This document shows positions 1-9,661 of a DNA stretch of 64,000 nt, piece after piece. The stretch is from assembly GCA_965237635.1 (NCBI GenBank), contig CBDEFX010000002.1, positions 2,046,001 to 2,110,000 of the forward strand, read 5' to 3'. Made by a program: the position numbers and the translations under genes. The notes beneath the pieces were generated by a model, which searched no databases, was not told the DNA's origin, and was given only the letters and a program-made list of their open reading frames with translations. The stretch's first letter is position 1, and every line of letters begins with the position of its first letter. This DNA is from CBDEFX01 sp965237635. GTDB taxonomy: Bacteria > Chloroflexota > Dehalococcoidia > Lucifugimonadales > CAUZJF01.

Positions 1-1055
1 GCCAACAGCCACAAGGTGATAGGCGGGTTGCTGGAGAAAGTTGCGACCGTGGCGGACGAGCGTGGTGTGGCTGTGGACATAGGTCAGCGGTCCACCAACA
101 ACCCGCCTTCGCAGATGCCATCCATCTAGAGACGAACGACGCGGCGCATGGCGCCCTCGCCGACGGCTCTGTTGACGTCGTTGGAGCGACGACGTGGCTC
201 TGGTCCCGAGAGGACATGATCGGCGGCGCCGTCGATGTGCTTTTCATCGACGAAGCCGGACAGATGTCCCTGGCGGATGCGCTCGCTGCGTCCCTCTGTG
301 CGAGTAGCCTTGTCCTTCTCGGCGACCCCCAGCAGTTGGATCAACCGCTTCAGGGTACGCATCCGCCGGGGGCGGAGCGGTCCGTCTTGGCACATGTGCT
401 GGATGGTGATCGAGTGATGCCGGATCAACTCGGCCTTTTCCTCGATGGAAGCTGGAGACTCCATCCTGACATCAGTGCGTACACATCCGAAGTCTTCTAT
501 GAGGGGCGCCTTCACTCGCAGCCTGGCCGGGAGTTGCTCGCCCTTGCTGGCATACCGCCGCTGTCCGGGACTGGGATCCGATTTCTTCCCGTGTCCCACA
601 AGGGCCAATCGAACGAGTCGCCTGAGGAGGCGGCCAGGGTCGCCGAGCTGGTGCGAAGCCTGCTGGAATCAGCCCCTACCTACACAGGCGAAGCGGGAGA
701 GGCACACCCGCTAGCCGAGGATGATGTGCTCCTCATTACGCCATATGACGCTCAGGTCAGGGCGCTGGGCGAAGCTCTACCTAGCTTTCGTATTGGTACG
801 GTGGATAAGTTCCAGGGGCAGGAGGCCCCGGTCTCGATCTACTCGATGGCGACGAGTTCTCTGGATGAGGCTCCGCACGGGATGGAGTTCCTGTACAGCC
901 TCAACCGGCTGAACGTCGCAACGAGCAGGGCGCGATGCCTTGCCTTGGTGGTTGCCAGCCCTGAGCTGCTGAGAGTGCGCTGCCGGACTCCCCGCCAAAT
1001 GCGACTTGCAAATGCGATAGCGCGGCTTGTGGAGATGACTGAGCGGGGAGCATAG
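1..1055 (+). pseudogene. SF1 (Dna2/UPF1-like) helicase C-terminal part, 5' truncated by window edge, frameshifted
   Basis: This is the C-terminal half of a superfamily-1 nucleic acid helicase. Frame 1 reads ANSHKVIGGLLEKV from the window edge to a stop at 127-129. Frame 3 picks up the protein near 120-140 (LETNDAAHGALADGSVDVVGATTWL) and continues to 1055. A one- or two-base indel near 105-122 therefore splits it. Visible motifs are the Walker B/motif II LFIDEAGQ, motif III GDPQQLDQP, VDKFQGQE, and the motif VI region LNVATSRAR. This layout is known from TM0106-type RecB-like nuclease/helicase fusions, whose N-terminus would lie outside the window. The neighbours are defence genes. The helicase assignment is firm. 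Whether the frameshift is real or a consensus error cannot be decided here. Confidence 0.8.
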
Positions 1056-1232
1056 GAAGGGCACTACTAATAGCTGAACGAGTCTCCAGATGAATTCACC
1101 GATCTTCCCCTTCCTCGAACGCCCACAATGGAGGCTGCTCTTGTGGAAGGTTGAACGTGGTCGATTACTTCGTACGTCCCCACGGTGAGCTCCAACTTGA
1201 CACTCATTCTCAGGCCTGCGCATGATGCTCAG

Positions 1233-2351
1233 ATGGAACTTTCGTCGCAATTCGAACGCTTCCTCGGGAACATCAGCGTCGATCAGCCCAAGTTCAACCG
1301 GATCAAGTCAGTCCACTCCACACTCCGCAGAGCACTGGAGTCTGATGATTATGTCGGGCCGGCTCTGCTGGAGACGTTCCTGCAGGGCTCATACGTCCAC
1401 GGAACAGCCGTCCGTCCGCTGGGAGAGAGCGCTGACTATGATGTTGACGTCTGTTGCCTGCTCGACCTGACCCAGGTCCCTATCCAAACTCAGGAGCCCA
1501 AGCCGTCGGTTCGCTGGCTGGCGAGGCGTCTGAAAAAGGTAGAACGGTACCGCGGGAATGTCAGCACCCGTTCAAGATGTATCCGTATCGACTTCCCGGG
1601 CGAGTTCCATATGGACGTTGTCCCCATGGTCGAAGCTAGTGGTACGAACTCTTTGAAATGAGGGTTAGCCTGGATTGGCGAGACCTCACGGCAACAGTGA
1701 GTCCCTTCCCGTCAGGGGGAAGGTTAGGATGGGAGCGTCGCGCAGTATTCTCGTTACCCTTCATTGCTAGGATGTCGGTCTACTAGGATCCAAGGAAGTA
1801 TTGAGTCTCCAGGCGCGTCTTTCACAAGCGTAATCCCCTTGGCCCGGGACAGGAGACGCAGCGATGGCAATCTCCTAGTTCCCAACGCGGCAGTTAACGG
1901 CTGGGAAGCCACCAATCCGAAGGGCCTGAGGGAGTGGTATCGCCAGCAGAACCATAGGACGAACGGCAGGTTCACGCGGGCAGCCAGGATGCTGAAGCAC
2001 TGGCGCAACCAGGCTTTCGACGCGCCCGTCCGACCTCCGTCCGTCGGATTCGAGGTCATGATGGCGAATTCCTGGCCCTTCTTCGCCAACTCGGACGCGA
2101 GAGCAGTGTCTGGCGTCCTGCGCCAGATCGCCACGAGCTTCAGCTTCACTCGGCCAACGGCCATGAATCCGTCTCTCCGGAGCGAAGATCTACTTACAGA
2201 CTGGAGCCGCGAAAACCAAGAGGTCTTCATGACGGAACTCCGGGCATCTGCCGATCTCGCCGAACAGGCCTTTCGCGAAACAGATGAGGGTCGCTCGATA
2301 GGCCTGTGGCAGCGCCTGTTCCGTACTCGTTTCCCCCAACGAGGAGATTGA
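1233..2351 (+). pseudogene. CD-NTase (CBASS-type cyclic oligonucleotide synthase), interrupted by a mini-element
   Basis: The gene encodes a cGAS/DncV-like nucleotidyltransferase that would make a cyclic nucleotide signal after phage infection. From the ATG at 1233, residues 51-63 carry the GS motif (QGSYVHGTAVRPL), residues 70 and 72 the catalytic D-x-D (DYDVDV), and residue 128 the third Asp (HMDVVP). A GTG at 1185 is an alternative start. A 143-bp insertion (1640-1782) plus a CTAG duplication adds 147 bp with in-frame stops. Removing it joins both halves in one frame, giving about 323 residues, the usual size. The C-terminal half (GWEATNPKG, MLKHWRNQ, ending LFRTRFPQRGD) fits the helical part of the family. 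A HEPN gene lies downstream. Confidence 0.85.
1640..1782 (+). mobile_element. 143-bp MITE-like insertion, copy 1, in the CD-NTase gene
   Basis: A non-coding insertion flanked by CTAG duplications (1636-1639 and 1783-1786). A second copy, about 95% identical by eye, lies reversed at 41785-41929, also between CTAG duplications. The ends are weakly inverted (TGGTACGA against TAGACCGA). Just inside there is a second imperfect inverted pair (AATGAGGGTTA against AATGAAGGGTAA). It has no room for a transposase, so it must be mobilised in trans. CTAG target duplications occur in some IS5-family (IS427-like) elements, which is a guess at the parent. The insertion length with its duplication (147 bp) is a multiple of three. 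Confidence 0.8.
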
Positions 2352-2393
2352 ACCGGACATCTGGAAGTCCGAACCCGCAGGAACACAATAGAC

Positions 2394-2585
2394 ATGTACT
2401 CGAACTCCGCTTCTGACGAGAAGTCCCGTAGGGATTCACCTTCGGAGGGGCCTGCTCCTGTCCGGGCCCTTTGGATGGGTCGTGGCAACTCACATGCTCT
2501 GACCTACGAGGTCCTTCAGGCGGAGTGGGAGCGTGTTGAAGACAAGCTTGATTCTCTCGTAAAAAGTCTGTGTAGGTCGAATTAG
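2394..2585 (+). CDS. Small ORF between the CD-NTase and HEPN genes, unknown
   Basis: A 63-residue open frame, charged and without a domain I recognise (C-terminal half LQAEWERVEDKLDSLVKSL could form one helix). It has no clear ribosome binding site. It sits in the 311-bp gap between the CD-NTase and HEPN genes and could be a remnant of a third gene. It may equally be chance. Confidence 0.2.
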   Translation: MYSNSASDEKSRRDSPSEGPAPVRALWMGRGNSHALTYEVLQAEWERVEDKLDSLVKSLCRSN

Positions 2586-2662
2586 AACAAACGTACCCAC
2601 ACCTGGGTACAATATACAGTCTCTGTTCCGTACACTACCCCAACATACGGTAGCGCGCAGAT

Positions 2663-3314
2663 GTGCTAAATCGCTGGAACTTCCTCAGAACGGGTTTTTA
2701 CGAGGGAATCAAGCTTCCTGAACGCCTCGGGCTCCGGGTGCACCGAGCATTGAGTTTGGGTAGAGAGGGCCGAGAGGGAACCGGAGGATCCTGACGCGGC
2801 GTTCATTTTCTACTGGATCGCCTTCAATGCGGCCTATGCCCAAGACAGGCCACGTTCCCTTGACTCGACAGAGCGGAACCATTTTGCGGATTTCTTCGAT
2901 ACCATCCTGTCTCTCGACTCCGATGACATGATCTACGAGGCCATTTGGCAGAGATTCTCCGACTCGATCAGGGTGCTTCTCGACAACAGGTTCGTTTTCC
3001 AGCCGTTCTGGAACCACCACGCCGGCTGGGGTTTTGAGAACTGGGAGCACGCGTTCGAGAGCAGCACGAGGAGGGTCCATGATGCCTTGGCCGCTCGTGA
3101 CACGAGTGTCATCCTGAGCACGCTGTTCGACCGATTGTATGTCCTTCGCATTCAGCTCATGCACGGAGGAGCTTCATGGCAAAGCTCGGTGAACCGCGAC
3201 CAAGTGCGGGATGGTGCCAGAATCCTCGCTTTCCTTGTACCCTTGTTCGTTGGGTTGATGATGTCGCGCCCGGACATAGACTGGGGGCCTCCTGACTATC
3301 CGGTCGTGAACTGA
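2663..3314 (+). pseudogene. HEPN RNase-like protein with a one-base frameshift
   Basis: The second half (from about 2754) reads FIFYWIAFNAAYA, then LYVLRIQLMHGG. The R-x4-H motif (RIQLMH) is the HEPN RNase active site, followed by a hydrophobic helix LAFLVPLFVGLMM. The N-terminal part lies in another frame from a GTG at 2663 (WNFLRTGFYEGIKLPERLGL). An in-frame stop at 2651 makes that GTG the earliest start. The two frames join at TTT (2755-2757). Removing one T gives ALSWVERAE, as expected for the family, and a protein of about 216 residues. HEPN proteins are metal-independent RNases common in toxin-antitoxin and abortive-infection systems. Its position after a CD-NTase suggests an effector. 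The family is firm, the pairing is inference. Confidence 0.7.
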
Positions 3315-3408
3315 GGACTTGAGCTGAAACCACAGATGCGGGACGGGATTCTGATGCCGCCCGACCTGAACCTGCCCGAAGGGGGGTGGATCCTGAGGAC
3401 CTAGAGCG

Positions 3409-3585
3409 ATGAGGTGGCTGACCGTCATCATTCTCGGCGGCGGCGTGCAGTCCTCGGTGCCCTTCCAAAGCCCCTGTGAGAGAGGGCGAGGGCGCCCCAG
3501 AACGCACCAGGATAACGTCTATGACGACCTAGCGACAGCCCGCTCCCTACGGCACACGGATTGTCAACTGGTAAGGGCAGCCTGA
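3409..3585 (+). pseudogene. N-terminal stub of a PP-loop (PAPS-reductase-like) protein
   Basis: The 58-residue frame starts MRWLTVIILGGGVQSSV, which carries the nucleotide-binding PP-loop signature and matches the start of the intact gene at 52333-53169 (LTVLSLGGGVQSSV). Similarity ends abruptly after the PP-loop Ser-Val, and the rest (PFQSPCERGRGRP onward) matches nothing I know. It looks like a breakpoint remnant of a second copy of the mobile element found at 47952-60916. Confidence 0.5.
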
Positions 3586-3603
3586 GGATCGATTCGGACG
3601 TGG

Positions 3604-6600
3604 CTAGGAACCGAGGCGGATCTCAATCGCACGTCTCGATCGGATGCCTGACAGCTTGATCGCCGTTCCTTCTTCCAAGTCGAGGGTTTCCATCGGACGG
3701 GCGAACAGTCTTACGATCGTCTCGTGGCCTTCCTCGAGCCCGCTGATTACTGCGAGGTGGAACTTCTCCGGCGACCTACTCGCGGCCCTACGCTGGCTCA
3801 ACTCAAAGCTCACAGAATCGGGCATCTCGCCTCCATGAGCTTTGATTTCGAAGAGGCCGCGGAGTTCATCGCCCGCGTCCGCCCCCAATCCTCTGAGGCG
3901 GGTGAAGTCCTTCAGCTTGGTCTTGCTATCCGACACGATGCCTTGGAGCACCTGCAACGCGAGTTGCTCCCTTTCATCAGCCGTGTAGCCGGTGGGAGCC
4001 GCGCTTTCCGTCGCCCTAGTGCCAACAGTCGGGCCATCCAGGGTCCGCGGTACTGGGGGCGCCTCCTTGCCCCGGCGACCCCGCTCCTTAGCTGCGCTGC
4101 CATTTACGATCTGGGCCTGCTCGATCCGCATCGAATCCAGCTTCTTGAGCCGACGTGGCTGGCTAGCCAGTTGGTTCGTCTTTTCGGCGGAGACCGACTT
4201 AACCCCATTCCCGGCAGAAATCCTCTTGCCGACGTTCGGGGCGACTAGGCGTCCCAGGTTTTCCAGAGGGTCATCCTCCAGCGGCACATCGTCTGCCAGA
4301 CTCATTGCAGAACTAGGCTTGCGATTCTGGATGTACGAACTACTCCACGCTAGCATGACCATCCTTCGATGTTGTGACGAGCCAAAGCGCTGGCTGACGG
4401 CACGGCCTCCAGCGTCATGATCGAACAAGAAGCTCGCATCTCGGAGATACAGAGTCAGCGGATGCTTGCTCATGTGCGCATTGGTCTCGGCTTCGACTCT
4501 TTGCCTATCCGGAAGGATAGTCTCCAAGCCTAGGTCCGGCGCGACCACGACTCTAGCGTTGCTCAACTCTTCCCAATCTACGTCGATCCCTCGATAGGCC
4601 TCAGGATTGTTTCGGGCTAGGTAGTCCTTTAGCGCCTCCACTGCAGATGAGCATTCATCACGCAGGCTTGGTTCGACGTGCGACCGCGCTTCGACCCCCG
4701 TTGGCGCACAGTTCTCGGAAGGGATGAACGTGACTCCTAGTGCCTCGACCAGCGAAGCCATTCCCTCTAGTGGGCACGGGGGACGCCATACGTAATGAGT
4801 GACTGCCAGCGACTGTGCAGCGTTCTCGTCTGTAATGTAGTAGATCGGGCGTCGGGTTACCCAACAGGACCCAGACCATAGGGGGATCGACACAAGTTTG
4901 CGGCGGTCCGCCGACGTAGCCGACTGCAGGAGCGAGTTGAGATGTCGGAAGGTCTCGGCCAAGATACCTTCCTCGGCCACAGCGTCTCCGTTCGAAGCGA
5001 CCTCTTCTAGAATCGCGATACAATCTCTGACATTTGGTTCCCGGATCCCCAGAGTATTCCACAGGTGCTCATAGTGACCGACCGGAACGAATGGACGTCT
5101 GGCTCCGAAGATAGGGCGACCGCGCAGCACGGCCGTTGGTGTGCGCCAAGCCCCTTCAATGAAGATTAGACCCCGCCTCTTTGGATTGATCCCGAACTTA
5201 CCTCGCAGTTCGGCGACGCCAATGTCGTCAACCGATCCCCTGGGATCGATAGAGCCAGTCGACGATGAACACAGATCCGCCAAGTATGCGTAATGTGAAC
5301 GGACCTCCTCCCACTTAGTGACTCCTCCGCTCGCTCTCAACTGAGCGAGGGCGCCTACAACTGTTGAGGCTTTGGGTCGTTCCTCAAAGCCGAGAGCGTC
5401 TGCAAGGCCGGGAGCGAGGTCATCCTGAATGCCTGCGGCGAATCTTTCCTTTGCGTCTCCGAACAGAGCTTGGGTGAGTTGGTGTCGTATGGTCAGTTCA
5501 ATAGGCTTCGCCGGGAATCCCTTCTTGTTGTATAGCCAGGGGGCGTCGGCCAACTTCGCTATCCACGAGGCGCTTACATCACCCAGCTCGTTACTCGTAT
5601 AGTAGAAGTAGGTGGCGGTGCAGAAGGACTTCTGGTGCAACGACCGCCTCCAGTTGCGATCCAAGACTCTGATCAGCGCCAGCCCGCGGTCGAAACGCTC
5701 CTTTTTGGGAGAGTCGCATATATCCCTGATCACGGACTCCAAGTCCGGGCTGTCGTAGTCTTCACGCAAACCGCGTCTATGTTGGTGTTCTTCGAACTCC
5801 CGATTCTGTCGGAGGAACTCATCAAGCGCCTGAGATTGGAGTGTGGGAAGGGACAGGTATCCTACCTCTCGATTGGGCTGATGAACTAGGCGGAAAACAT
5901 TTGAAGCTCCCAGCCGCCCCAGGAATCGTCGAGCCCCTGACTTGCCGGACCGTCTGTCTCCAGGGTTCAACAGATTCGCGTATCTCGGCACCGCCCACTT
6001 CAAACCTGGCGTACGCGATGCGACCTTAGGCCACCCGTCACCTTCTCCCTCAATCGCGGCGGGAAGATAGAGGGAGCCGACGATCTCCTTTTCCAAGACT
6101 TGCTCGTCGTCGACCCAGTGATACGCTTCGATGGCGATGGCTTGACCAACACGCAACAACAGAGACGGTTCCGGTTCATCTACCTCGTCAATAAGGTCAC
6201 GAAGCTCGACCAGGTGGTCGTCACTCAACTCAAGCCGCTCGTCGGGGCTGCGGTCCGCGATCGCCTTGAGAATCGCCGTGGCATCCAATCGCTGCCACAG
6301 TCGTCCTAGTCGTTCCAACCAGCCCCTGATTCGTTCTAGGCCCTCGTCTTCTCCCAGCAAAGAGTCGTGCAGCGCGTGGACGAGACCGAGCCGGGCAGCC
6401 AGAGGTGTAATCTCGTCATCAACAGAAAAACCGCCAGAATCCGGGGTTACCAGCTTCACGGGGTCGTCGACCAGGACACAGGGAAGGGTTTCCAACCGGG
6501 TGTGGAGGTCGGCATCAAGCGCCGCGCACACTAGCCGCACGTACCATTCCGGAGCCCGGGCGTGCGGGCGATCGACACAGAACGGCAAAAGGCCCAGCGC

Positions 6601-8037
6601 GTCGTCAACCTCTAGCCGTTTTCCAATCTCGAGTTCCTCAAGAATCGTTCTCCATCGGCGGTCGGTGTCGCGGGCTTCGTTCGGCAGACGAACGTGTCTC
6701 GGGGCGAGCATCGCGAAGTCGTCACTTGCCAGAAGGTCGTCAAGCGCCCCGCATTCGTACGAGATTTGCTGCAATTTAGTGAGACGGCCATCGATATTAG
6801 TCTGTCCTCTGTAGTAGACTCCCTTCCTGATAACCGACGCCAAGGCTTCGATTCGCTCCTCGACCCAGCGGTCCATAGGCACCCGGGTCTCGTCGGATGC
6901 CGGAATCATGCGCCAAGCCTTGCCGGGCTCTTCTTCAAGCAGGCTAAGGGCAAGGGTCGTCACGAGCCCAGAAACCACTTTCCACAGCCACTCGTTCCAC
7001 TGACTTTGCTGAATCTGCGTCCGAGCAGTATTCGGATCAAACGCGGCACCAATCGCGTAGGAGAGGGCAAGAGATATCTTCGTCGGTAGGCCGGCGTACA
7101 AGACGTTGGCTTTCGCCTTGCTAGGGACTGCTACAGAGACGGTCGTCGTATCACCTGTCGCCTTGAAAGCCCGCTTGAGCTTCCTGGGAACAGGAACCTC
7201 AACGTCGTACCTTATCCAATCCAATCCCCCAGCCCGATCACGCAGTTCCGTCTTCCTGATGCTGAGCGCCTTGCCTGACCTCCGCCAGGGGATGGTCTCA
7301 CCCGTCTTGCGTTCGGTCAGTCTCCGCACCGTACCGACCTTCCCGCTCGGCAGATGAATCCACGACAGTTCCCGGAGGTAGGTCAGGAACACCAAGTCTC
7401 CTGCACTCCGGGAATCGACCCACTGTCTTATCCGGGGTGACAGCTCTTTTTCCCTAAGAGGTAGAACAAACAGCGTATCGGTGGATTTAGGGTCGTAGAA
7501 CTTTGTTCTACGTGGTCTGGATATCATTCGAATCTTGCTGCCAGCGATCTCGAAGTGATAGGGGCTACAGTGGACCTCGAATCGGTCTGCTAGCCGCGAG
7601 AGTGTTTTGAGCCCAATCCCGAACTTACCCGTCATACCGGGATCGTCGCGTTTCGTGGAGACGAACGCGACGCACATGGCTGCGATGTCGCTCACGGTAA
7701 TCGGATCACCGTCGTGGGCTGCCAGCAATTCTCGCCGGCTCGACTTGCTTCGCAGGCCAAGGCGCAGTCTCGACGCACGCTGATCGTCGGCGTTCTGTAC
7801 CAATTCCATTAGCCCGTGTGTGTCATCGACCGCCAACTGGTTCGCTGAGAGGTCAGCACCTTCCAGAGCATCTTGGAGTAGACCTGGAACTCCGCTCTCT
7901 AGCAGTGCGACCAGTTCGCTCAGAGCGGCCTTCGCAAACTCGGGCGTGCGAGGATCCTCGAACGACGTTGATCTTATGCCGCCCTCCCAGATGTCTCTCA
8001 CAATCCGGCTGGCCTGTTCCCGTTGCCCTTGGCTCAC
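3604..8037 (-). CDS. Large sacsin/GHKL-type ATPase with C-terminal nuclease-like domain, putative defence protein
   Basis: A 1477-residue intact protein. Residues 74-150 form a sacsin/Hsp90-type ATP-binding site: N-box ELVQNADD (78-85), DGDP (109-112), and the glycine-rich GKFGIGLKTL (137-146). The long middle has no domain I can name. The last 130 residues (FEIKAHGGEMPDSVSF, then LAVISGLEEG) resemble a DUF3883/PD-(D/E)XK-like nuclease, with E-I-K as a possible catalytic pair. Such proteins cluster in defence islands, and the helicase, CD-NTase and HEPN neighbours agree. It is transcribed against them. The start is the first ATG after a stop-rich spacer. The ATPase call is firm, the nuclease call moderate, the defence role inferred from context. 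Confidence 0.75.
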   Translation of the reverse strand: MSQGQREQASRIVRDIWEGGIRSTSFEDPRTPEFAKAALSELVALLESGVPGLLQDALEGADLSANQLAVDDTHGLMELVQNADDQRASRLRLGLRSKSSRRELLAAHDGDPITVSDIAAMCVAFVSTKRDDPGMTGKFGIGLKTLSRLADRFEVHCSPYHFEIAGSKIRMISRPRRTKFYDPKSTDTLFVLPLREKELSPRIRQWVDSRSAGDLVFLTYLRELSWIHLPSGKVGTVRRLTERKTGETIPWRRSGKALSIRKTELRDRAGGLDWIRYDVEVPVPRKLKRAFKATGDTTTVSVAVPSKAKANVLYAGLPTKISLALSYAIGAAFDPNTARTQIQQSQWNEWLWKVVSGLVTTLALSLLEEEPGKAWRMIPASDETRVPMDRWVEERIEALASVIRKGVYYRGQTNIDGRLTKLQQISYECGALDDLLASDDFAMLAPRHVRLPNEARDTDRRWRTILEELEIGKRLEVDDALGLLPFCVDRPHARAPEWYVRLVCAALDADLHTRLETLPCVLVDDPVKLVTPDSGGFSVDDEITPLAARLGLVHALHDSLLGEDEGLERIRGWLERLGRLWQRLDATAILKAIADRSPDERLELSDDHLVELRDLIDEVDEPEPSLLLRVGQAIAIEAYHWVDDEQVLEKEIVGSLYLPAAIEGEGDGWPKVASRTPGLKWAVPRYANLLNPGDRRSGKSGARRFLGRLGASNVFRLVHQPNREVGYLSLPTLQSQALDEFLRQNREFEEHQHRRGLREDYDSPDLESVIRDICDSPKKERFDRGLALIRVLDRNWRRSLHQKSFCTATYFYYTSNELGDVSASWIAKLADAPWLYNKKGFPAKPIELTIRHQLTQALFGDAKERFAAGIQDDLAPGLADALGFEERPKASTVVGALAQLRASGGVTKWEEVRSHYAYLADLCSSSTGSIDPRGSVDDIGVAELRGKFGINPKRRGLIFIEGAWRTPTAVLRGRPIFGARRPFVPVGHYEHLWNTLGIREPNVRDCIAILEEVASNGDAVAEEGILAETFRHLNSLLQSATSADRRKLVSIPLWSGSCWVTRRPIYYITDENAAQSLAVTHYVWRPPCPLEGMASLVEALGVTFIPSENCAPTGVEARSHVEPSLRDECSSAVEALKDYLARNNPEAYRGIDVDWEELSNARVVVAPDLGLETILPDRQRVEAETNAHMSKHPLTLYLRDASFLFDHDAGGRAVSQRFGSSQHRRMVMLAWSSSYIQNRKPSSAMSLADDVPLEDDPLENLGRLVAPNVGKRISAGNGVKSVSAEKTNQLASQPRRLKKLDSMRIEQAQIVNGSAAKERGRRGKEAPPVPRTLDGPTVGTRATESAAPTGYTADEREQLALQVLQGIVSDSKTKLKDFTRLRGLGADAGDELRGLFEIKAHGGEMPDSVSFELSQRRAASRSPEKFHLAVISGLEEGHETIVRLFARPMETLDLEEGTAIKLSGIRSRRAIEIRLGS

Positions 8038-8573
8038 ATCGCATCCTTAGAACAAAGCTGTATACCGTTCACTGCTTGAGCAAACCTGTTCCTTCAGAAG
8101 ACGATGATACCAGAGCCGTATGCTCCGCTACAGGCGGCGCTCACCGCGTGTCTACTTCGTGTTGCCTTGTCCTGCGCCGGCCGGCTGAAATCCCGTATCG
8201 ACCGGTTTCTGGATTCGCCGTGGAGTGCGGGCAGCCCTCCTCATTTCGAACGGGTGCATTGCTGATGACATTTGCCGTCCAGAGCGGGTTTTGACAGGTA
8301 CGGCCTATCGTCTACAATGGCCTTACAATCTTCCTAGCCACAATTCGAAGACGGTTCTGTCTATCGTCAAAATAGACCCACCCGAAGAGGCTCGAACTCC
8401 CCGTAAGGATCGCTGTGGCAAGGTTCACAGAGCCCCCAGCCACATCTCGAAGACGGTACCACCTACTATCCACTTAGGCCCACCAGACTTGACGAAATCA
8501 AGAACTTTTACGCTCACGTTCGTTCTGGACGTGAAGTCAGGAACACATCTGCTATGGATAGAGGCTAACAACT
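8038..8573. other. Spacer without a supportable gene
   Basis: About 536 bp with no convincing coding signal on either strand. The first 290 bp would hold the promoter of the large minus-strand gene. The second half (8333-8490) is a dispersed repeat described separately. Confidence 0.6.
8333..8490 (-). repeat. Dispersed repeat, family 2, copy A
   Basis: Positions 8385-8490 match 27658-27765 over about 105 bp. A shorter unit (AGCCCCCAGCCACATCTCGA, then AGACGGT) recurs at 27551-27597, 45225-45270 and 45735-45795. On the minus strand each unit can read TVFEMWLG or TIFEMWLG, so it may be the tail of a lost coding sequence. The parent gene is unknown. Confidence 0.6.
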
Positions 8574-9368
8574 ATGGACAAGCGACTTGTGGTTAATCGC
8601 AACAACTGGGACGAGCGCACGCCTGCCCACGCTGCCTCAGACTTCTACGACGTGGAGGGATTCAAGAAGGGCCTGATAACGCTAACTGACATCGAGCGGC
8701 AGGAGGTTGGCGACGTATGCGGCAAGACGCTCCTCCACCTCCAGTGTCACTTCGGGCTGGACACGATGTCGTGGTCTCGGCTTGGTGCGAAGGCGACGGG
8801 GGTGGATTTCTCAGATGCCGCAGTCGGCCTGGCCCGCGAGCTCAATGAGGAGTTGGGGCTAGGTGTTCGATTCATCAGCTCCAACATCTACGACCTACCG
8901 GACGCGTTGGGAGAGCAGTTCGATATCGTGTTCACTTCATACGGTGTCCTGACCTGGCTGCCAGACATCGCAAGGTGGGCTGAGGTCGTGAGCAACTGCC
9001 TAAAGCCAGCTGGCGTGTTCTACATCGTTGAGTTCCATCCGTTCGCGGCGGTGTTCGAGACGTCCGAGGCGGAAGACATGGTGCCGACGTACGGGTACTT
9101 TCATCACGAACTGTTCTTCGAGGGCGGCGAGCCGGGCTACGCGGGCAAGGAGGTAATCGAGACCCCGACCTACGAGTGGCAGCACAGCCTGGGCGATATA
9201 GTCTGCGCGCTGATCGACGCGGGGCTGAAGATTGAGTTCCTGCACGAGTTTCCCTTCTCCTGCTTCCAGGCCTACACGGCGATGGAGCGGAGCGACGATG
9301 GCTGGTGGCGGCTTCCAAAGCACAACGAGAGCTTTCCGCAGATGTTCTCAATAAGGGCGACCAGATGA
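8574..9368 (+). CDS. Class I SAM-dependent methyltransferase
   Basis: A 264-residue protein with a Rossmann-type methyltransferase core: motif I LLHLQCHFGLDT (about 53-64), acidic residue after strand 2 in ATGVDFS (about 73-79), SNIYDLPDALGEQFDIVF (about 103-120), and LKPAGVFYIVEFHP. It resembles Methyltransf_11/25 enzymes acting on small molecules. The substrate is not predictable. The ATG at 8574 follows a purine-rich stretch (GATAGAGG). It stands alone between a repeat and the IS21 nest, with no frameshift. Confidence 0.8.
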   Translation: MDKRLVVNRNNWDERTPAHAASDFYDVEGFKKGLITLTDIERQEVGDVCGKTLLHLQCHFGLDTMSWSRLGAKATGVDFSDAAVGLARELNEELGLGVRFISSNIYDLPDALGEQFDIVFTSYGVLTWLPDIARWAEVVSNCLKPAGVFYIVEFHPFAAVFETSEAEDMVPTYGYFHHELFFEGGEPGYAGKEVIETPTYEWQHSLGDIVCALIDAGLKIEFLHEFPFSCFQAYTAMERSDDGWWRLPKHNESFPQMFSIRATR

Positions 9369-9661
9369 GTGGCGCCAGATCCAACCGCCGTAAGCGTCCC
9401 GGCTGGTCAGGCCTTGATTCTGCCCCGCCAAGCACAGCCCTTGACTGTAAGCTCGACTGAAATGCTCAGTTGCTCTTGATCCACCAAGGAAGGCTCGAAC
9501 CATCATGCGGTCCGGCGTTGAGGTGGATTACCGGACATTGTAAAGGGCGGAGTAATAATGGACCGGTGAGGCGGAGTCGAGCGTTGAGGAGTGGCGCTTG
9601 AAAACTGGACCACCCGCCGCCTTCTATAGAGTTGGAGGCAACTCGATGGAAGGTGTGAAGG

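Noticed and set aside
8385..8410. tRNA-like T-arm on the minus strand (GGGAG TTCGAGC CTC)
   Set aside because: No matching acceptor, D or anticodon arms were found around it. The same bases recur at 27658-27690 as part of a dispersed repeat.
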